Positions 14,681 through 17,952 of a stretch of DNA of 17,952 nucleotides are shown in pieces. The notes below the pieces were generated by a model, which searched no databases, was not told the DNA's origin, and saw nothing but the letters and a program-made list of their open reading frames with translations. The position numbers and the translations under genes were made by a program. The stretch is from DATKKG01 sp964475215 (GTDB lineage: Archaea > Thermoproteota > Nitrososphaeria > Conexivisphaerales > DTJL01), in contig CAYYVT010000039.1 in NCBI GenBank assembly GCA_964475215.1, forward strand, positions 1 through 17,952, written 5' to 3'. Position 1 is the stretch's first letter. Every line of letters starts with the position of its first letter.

Positions 14681-15367
14681 TTAGGGGACAGGTTCGGTTC
14701 TATGGCTTCCCCCAAATCCTCTCCGCCCGCCTCCTTTTGCCGGGGTGTAGTATCGGCCTGTAGCGCAACCCCTGCAGACGTAATAGCCTCCGCTCAGAAT
14801 TTCCTTAAAGTCGAAAACCTCTTCGCCGCATCGACTGCAGGGAACTCCTCTAATTGGACCACCGGGTCTATCTCCCAAAGGCACCACGATGGACACTTTG
14901 GTGACTTCGAGTAGCGCCGACTCCGGCATCTCCAGATAGCCCCTGACTAGACCTCCCGTATCCGCGGCCACATGCCCGCCAAGTTCCTCATATGAGGAGA
15001 GGGAACCTTCCCCTATGGCATACCTCAACGCTCTTTCCCTCGCGCCCTCTTTTGCCTTTACGCGGACCGCGGAACCAGTCTTAAGGTTGACGAATGAGGC
15101 TGCAAGTTTGCCGTAGTCTATCATCTTGAGGTTGCGCCCCCCCGCCGTGCAACCCGTCGCGATCTGGATGGCGTCTGCTATGCAGCGATCGATCTCTACG
15201 AATACGACCATCCCATTTCTCTCTTCGGCCTCGTTCACTCCGGCCGCCCGGACTCCCGCCCTGGCCATCCTTACGCCCAAGGCCAATTCGGAGCAAAGTT
15301 GGCCATGGAAGGCCGTCGCCATCTTGAAGAGTTCCTCGAGGTCAACCATCACCGTTACGCTCCGCAT
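14681..15367 (-). CDS. FmdE-family protein with C-terminal zinc ribbon
   Basis: A 228-residue protein of the FmdE family, named for formylmethanofuran dehydrogenase subunit E. The N-terminal domain has HGQLCSELALGVRMA (H21, C25), DRCIADAIQIATGCTAG (C62, D65, C73) and MIDYGKLAASF. The C-terminal ribbon has C177/C180 and C198/C201. The family more often reads HGHLCPG, so the H23-to-Q and P26-to-S changes here are variations. Family members occur well outside methanogens, often near molybdopterin enzymes or metal transporters, so this does not imply methanogenesis. The location in a Mop/ModE/permease neighbourhood suggests molybdenum or tungsten metabolism. No TATA box is evident at -30, where an inverted repeat (15378-15404) lies instead. 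Confidence 0.88.
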   Translation of the reverse strand: MRSVTVMVDLEELFKMATAFHGQLCSELALGVRMARAGVRAAGVNEAEERNGMVVFVEIDRCIADAIQIATGCTAGGRNLKMIDYGKLAASFVNLKTGSAVRVKAKEGARERALRYAIGEGSLSSYEELGGHVAADTGGLVRGYLEMPESALLEVTKVSIVVPLGDRPGGPIRGVPCSRCGEEVFDFKEILSGGYYVCRGCATGRYYTPAKGGGRRGFGGSHRTEPVP

Positions 15368-15377
15368 TTCCCCAAGT

Positions 15378-15404
15378 CATGCACGTTCCACGTCGACATG
15401 CATG
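15378..15404 (-). repeat. Imperfect inverted repeat upstream of the FmdE-like gene
   Basis: Arms CATGCACGT (15378-15386) and ACATGCATG (15396-15404) match at 8 of 9 positions around a 9-base spacer. The element begins 11 bases before the ATG of the FmdE-like gene and covers the place where a TATA box would be expected, so it may be a regulator binding site or a leader hairpin. Confidence 0.35.
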
Positions 15405-15475
15405 GTTGCGCGGCATCCACTTCGAACGACCCCCTGACCCCAGAGCGTCAATAGGAATGTGGGAGCGGCCATTAA

Positions 15476-15601
15476 TCAGCCTTGGCAAGTGATTCCGCTT
15501 ACTATTCTCTCTTGGTGGAGTCGCCGTGAGATTCCTTCCAAGTCAACAAAGCGAGTAGGAGCCCACGCCCGCGCGTGAACCGCAGAGGGTCCTGGACCCA
15601 T
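15476..15601 (-). CDS. Candidate 41-residue small ORF, unknown
   Basis: An ATG at 15601 is preceded by a strong Shine-Dalgarno (GGAGGGGAG, 6-base spacer) and opens a 41-codon frame ending in TGA at 15476. The product starts MGPGPSAVHARAW and is rich in arginine. It has no recognisable motif. It lies between and on the same strand as the ModE-like and FmdE-like genes. The ribosome-binding site is the only real support, and the frame could be accidental. Confidence 0.2.
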   Translation of the reverse strand: MGPGPSAVHARAWAPTRFVDLEGISRRLHQERIVSGITCQG

Positions 15602-15772
15602 CCTTAACTCCCCTCCGGCCAGGATTTCATCTCCGCAACAATCGCGGTTGTAAGCCGGGATTACCTTGACACAGAATCGACGGGCGAAGTCGTCCGACCA
15701 TCCTTACCTTGGAAGATCGTGGGCTAGCCCGAACTGACTCCATTAATTAGGGTTGATTGCAGGCTGCAAGGG

Positions 15773-16375
15773 TCAGGCTTTGCTAGTTGCATTCGTTTTC
15801 CTCTTATGGGGAGCAGGAAACGGCTTAGCAACCATGACCTCGGTGGACTTCACGATCGCAACGACGTCGTCTCCCTCGTGGAGATGGAGGTCTTCGACGG
15901 CCTCATTGGATATTATGGAAGTGAGGGTGACGGGCGCCGACGCGGTCATCTTGATCAAAGAAGTAATGTCACCCTTTTCGACCCTGAGTATCTTTGCAGC
16001 GACCCTGTTTCTCACACTTAGCTTGTAGTACACGTTGGCCGCGGACTCCACATCATCGAGCGCGTTGAAAAGATAATTGGCAGTGCGCCTGAACCCTCGG
16101 AGAAGGGACATCCCGTCTGGTGTCAACGTGGAGCTTCCGCCGGTCGTTCCTCCGACCCTCGTCTCCAAGATTCGCTTGCCGGAACTCGCCTCAATCTTCC
16201 TAATACGCCCCCAGGCGTTTCTGTACGATATCTTCAGGAGTTTCGCAGCCTCTGTCAGGGAATTGGTCTCGGATATCCTCCAGAGGAGCATGGCGTCGAC
16301 TTCGTCCAAGACCACGCTCTTGTTACTTTGAAGGGAAAGATGAGGTACCGATTTGAGATTGACACTACGACCCAT
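15773..16375 (-). CDS. modE: ModE-like molybdate-responsive regulator (HTH plus one Mop domain)
   Basis: A 200-residue protein. Residues about 22-98 form the LysR-like winged HTH typical of ModE (LDEVDAMLLWRISETNSLTEAAKLL, then SYRNAWGRIRKIEA), with a glycine-rich wing VGGTTGGSSTLTPDG at 74-88. Residues about 117-185 form one Mop domain (KLSVRNRVAAKIL, LTSIISNEAVEDL, VAIVKSTEVMVAKP), followed by a basic tail of about 15 residues. E. coli ModE has two Mop domains, so this short version would have to bind oxyanion across a dimer or oligomer. It likely controls the transporter, the Mop gene or itself. The ATG at 16375 is about 34 bases from a TATA box at 16406-16413. Confidence 0.9.
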   Translation of the reverse strand: MGRSVNLKSVPHLSLQSNKSVVLDEVDAMLLWRISETNSLTEAAKLLKISYRNAWGRIRKIEASSGKRILETRVGGTTGGSSTLTPDGMSLLRGFRRTANYLFNALDDVESAANVYYKLSVRNRVAAKILRVEKGDITSLIKMTASAPVTLTSIISNEAVEDLHLHEGDDVVAIVKSTEVMVAKPFPAPHKRKTNATSKA

Positions 16376-16405
16376 ATCTGACTGAGTAACCTACGTAGCT
16401 GGCAA

Positions 16406-16413
16406 CTTAAACA
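16406..16413 (-). promoter_or_regulatory. TATA box of the ModE-like gene
   Basis: TGTTTAAG on the minus strand, centred about 34 bases before the ATG at 16375, predicting a leader of a few bases. The palindrome CTACGTAG at 16391-16398 lies between the box and the start, where a repressor could act. Confidence 0.45.
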
Positions 16414-16535
16414 TTGAGCTTTGCGACCGCATACCTAATGAGGCAAGTTGGCTAATCCCATAAGACGTTCTTTTGAGTCGAATGCAGAAGCCCGCAAGGC
16501 AAGCCAAAGCAATGCCAAGGCACGACTTTGGGAAC

Positions 16536-17147
16536 CTATGGTGGCACAAGGGCGCCCGTTAATCCGTTCTTAATCACGCAAAGGTGCTCAGATAGCATGC
16601 CGTCCGCCTCATCCTGGCTGGTGAAGATGACGTCAATGCCCCTCTCTCTCGCAAGCTTTCCGAAGGATCGCACGAAATTCTCCCTTTCATGAAGGTTCGA
16701 AAAGACCTCGTCTACAAGGATTGCCCTCGGAGAAGCGAGCAATGCGGTCGCCAGCGCCACCCTTTCGTGCATCCCTAGGCTCAGGTCCCTGGCCGACCCT
16801 CCGAAGTTTATGCCTAGCTCGGACTTGACCTTCGAGACTTCTTCATTAGAAGGCTTCCTCCCTTTCAACTTCGCCCCCCAGAGGATGTGTGAATCCACTC
16901 GTAGATGGGGCAGGAAGGACGATGGAGTGATCATGACCACGCCTCTCTTCTCCACCGGAAGATGCGTGATATCTCTGCCCCCGACCTTGACGTATCCTTC
17001 GTCCACCTTTAGGAACCCTCCAAGCGCCTTCAGGAAGGTGGTCTTTCCAGAGCCGTTCTTTCCCGCTAAGCAAATCACGCCGCCCCCGTGGAGTTCCGCG
17101 TCGAGCTTGAACTGACCCGCGTGCGCCCGTATCTTGGTTTCAATCAA
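16536..17147 (-). CDS. ABC transporter ATPase, molybdate/tungstate-type, short and with unusual motifs
   Basis: The energising subunit paired with the permease at 17144-17926. It has 203 residues, an ATPase domain alone; ModC/WtpC relatives often carry an extra C-terminal domain of about 100 residues or more. Walker A is GKNGSGKTT (29-37) and Walker B is AILVDE (142-147). Other motifs deviate: the signature is LSLGM (122-126) instead of LSGGQ, the Q-loop region reads MITPSSFLPHL with T74 where glutamine is expected, the D-loop is SNLH, and the switch region FTSQDEAD (175-182) has no histidine. The start is TTG at 17147, overlapping the permease stop as TTGA, with GGAGG upstream. The substrate is inferred from the neighbours. 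Confidence 0.88.
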   Translation of the reverse strand: MIETKIRAHAGQFKLDAELHGGGVICLAGKNGSGKTTFLKALGGFLKVDEGYVKVGGRDITHLPVEKRGVVMITPSSFLPHLRVDSHILWGAKLKGRKPSNEEVSKVKSELGINFGGSARDLSLGMHERVALATALLASPRAILVDEVFSNLHERENFVRSFGKLARERGIDVIFTSQDEADGMLSEHLCVIKNGLTGALVPP

Positions 17148-17926
17148 GTGGCCGATTTCCTCCGGATCATGTGCCCAGCCAGCGTGACTGGCAGCGCGAC
17201 CAGTATCATGGCTGCAGAGGCTGTCACGGCGGCGTCCAGCCCTCCGGGCATGGCGCCATTGAACAACTCGAATATCGTCACAGAGGCGGGGCTAACACCG
17301 TAGAAAGGAACCTGCAAGACGTAGTAAGCGATTATCGAAATCGAGCCGAATTCTCCCAGCGCCCTGCTCATGGCTATCAAGGCCGCGCTGGATATCCCCT
17401 TCATCGAATCGGGGAGTACGACGGAAAACAGCGTCCTGAGCCGCCCCGCGCCCATCCCCATGGCGAAATTCTCAGCTGAAGTGTCTTTCGATTCGAAATA
17501 GGGCTGCATGGCCTTGATGTAGATTGGGGCGGACATGATCACTAAAGCAACCACCAGCCCCAAGATTGTGTCGAAGAAATTGACGCCGATGCGCAGGAGG
17601 AATTTGCCGGTCGGCGTGAAAGGGCTGTCCAATATCAGCAGAGCCACTCCGACAATCGGATGAGGTATCCCGACCGGGATGTCGATCAGGGACTCCACGA
17701 GGGTGTCACTCCACCTGGCCAGGTAGTAGGCTACGGGTGTGAATACGACGATGTCGACGATTGCGGCAATCGCGGAGGAGAACAGAGAAAGCTCAATCGA
17801 CTGAAAGATGACGGTGGAGTAACCCGCAGGGGTTCGAAGCGGGCCAAGGCCGTAGTAAAGCAGGATTATGATTGGGATAAGGAGGAGAAAAACAGCGGCG
17901 AGTGAGATAATCCTAAGCCAGTTCAT
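17144..17926 (-). CDS. wtpB: ABC transporter permease, WtpB/ModB type (molybdate/tungstate)
   Basis: A 260-residue inner-membrane permease with about six hydrophobic segments; the first (4-25) is a signal-anchor-like helix. The cytoplasmic coupling (EAA) loop is AENFAMGMGAGRLRTLFSVVLPDSMKGI at about 149-176, followed by SRALGEFGSISIIAYYV, which is characteristic of ModB/WtpB/CysTW-type permeases. Neighbouring Mop and ModE-like genes favour molybdate or tungstate over sulfate. The ATG at 17926 is followed on the same strand by the ATPase with a 4-base overlap. The window ends 26 bases upstream of it, so a binding protein (WtpA/ModA) would have to lie beyond the edge. A small inverted repeat, CTAGC-N7-GCTAG (17928-17944), lies immediately before the start. 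Confidence 0.9.
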   Translation of the reverse strand: MNWLRIISLAAVFLLLIPIIILLYYGLGPLRTPAGYSTVIFQSIELSLFSSAIAAIVDIVVFTPVAYYLARWSDTLVESLIDIPVGIPHPIVGVALLILDSPFTPTGKFLLRIGVNFFDTILGLVVALVIMSAPIYIKAMQPYFESKDTSAENFAMGMGAGRLRTLFSVVLPDSMKGISSAALIAMSRALGEFGSISIIAYYVLQVPFYGVSPASVTIFELFNGAMPGGLDAAVTASAAMILVALPVTLAGHMIRRKSAT

Positions 17927-17952
17927 GCTAGCCCCGATCGCTAGAATAGGGT

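Larger units (their letters stand above)
15368..15772 (-). other. 405-base region between the ModE-like and FmdE-like genes
   Basis: No established gene. Contents seen are an inverted repeat next to the FmdE-like start (15378-15404), a 41-codon candidate ORF (15476-15601), a GGGTCC-T-GGACCC inverted repeat at 15587-15599, and a 10-base palindrome GGGCTAGCCC at 15721-15730. A TAATTAATGG stretch (minus strand, about 15737-15747) could be a TATA-like element. No tRNA or known riboswitch fold was recognised. Confidence 0.4.

Noticed and set aside
15587..15599. GGGTCC-T-GGACCC inverted repeat as a terminator
   Set aside because: The single-base loop is too tight for a hairpin and no T-run follows on either strand.
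15753..16028. 91-codon plus-strand frame with hydrophobic ends
   Set aside because: It is mostly antisense to the ModE-like gene, with no Shine-Dalgarno or TATA box at the right place.
14377..17944. GCTAGC-containing palindromes near the Mop gene, at 15721-15730 and before the permease, considered as a shared operator
   Set aside because: GCTAGC also occurs inside gcvT and metG coding sequence, and the flanks of the three sites do not agree beyond the core.
1..17952. CRISPR arrays, insertion sequences, rRNA
   Set aside because: No regularly spaced direct repeats, transposase motifs or rRNA segments were seen anywhere in the window.

Overview
The window is archaeal chromosome. It carries an archaeal/eukaryotic-type replication and translation set (sliding clamp, small primase subunit, GINS, eL42, eS27, aIF2-alpha, Nop10), an archaeal AglB/STT3 oligosaccharyltransferase, TATA-box promoters and a CCA-encoding tRNA-Leu. 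A single PCNA gene of moderate GC content beside priS, together with the GINS-eL42-eS27-aIF2a-Nop10 gene order, suggests a TACK-type archaeon. A Nitrososphaeria (thaumarchaeal) or bathyarchaeal relative would fit, but I cannot fix the lineage from sequence alone.

Layout. 63-1204 (-): the PCNA clamp followed by a three-helix membrane protein. 1421-4631 (+): priS, then a translation-coupled run of GINS, eL42, eS27, aIF2-alpha and Nop10; Nop10 and the true starts of GINS, eS27, aIF2-alpha and others had to be worked out by hand. 4644-6812 (-): AglB. 6848-8397 (-): gcvT-gcvH of the glycine cleavage system, with gcvP and gcvL absent here. 8542-10090: two divergent DUF72 (YecE-like) genes sharing a 37-base promoter. 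10193-12824 (+): methionyl-tRNA synthetase and thioredoxin reductase. 12818-13933 (-): a Y-family polymerase with a C-terminal PCNA-binding motif. 14021-14108 (+): tRNA-Leu(UAG).

14333-17952 is a molybdate/tungstate-handling neighbourhood. It holds a stand-alone Mop (TOBE) protein behind a TATATA inverted repeat that resembles a ModE operator, an FmdE-family zinc protein, a ModE-like regulator with one Mop domain, and a WtpB/ModB-type permease with a short ATPase whose conserved motifs are unusual. The binding protein is not in the window and may lie beyond 17952.

Two expression patterns recur. Several promoter-proximal genes have a TATA-like box centred 27-31 bases before the start codon, which implies leaderless mRNA. 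Operon-internal genes instead use Shine-Dalgarno sequences and often TTG starts, three of them in TTGA stop/start overlaps. The genes cooperate in visible ways: the Y-family polymerase carries a PIP box for the clamp encoded in the same window, primase and GINS sit beside the clamp, GcvT and GcvH are partners, and the permease and ATPase overlap.
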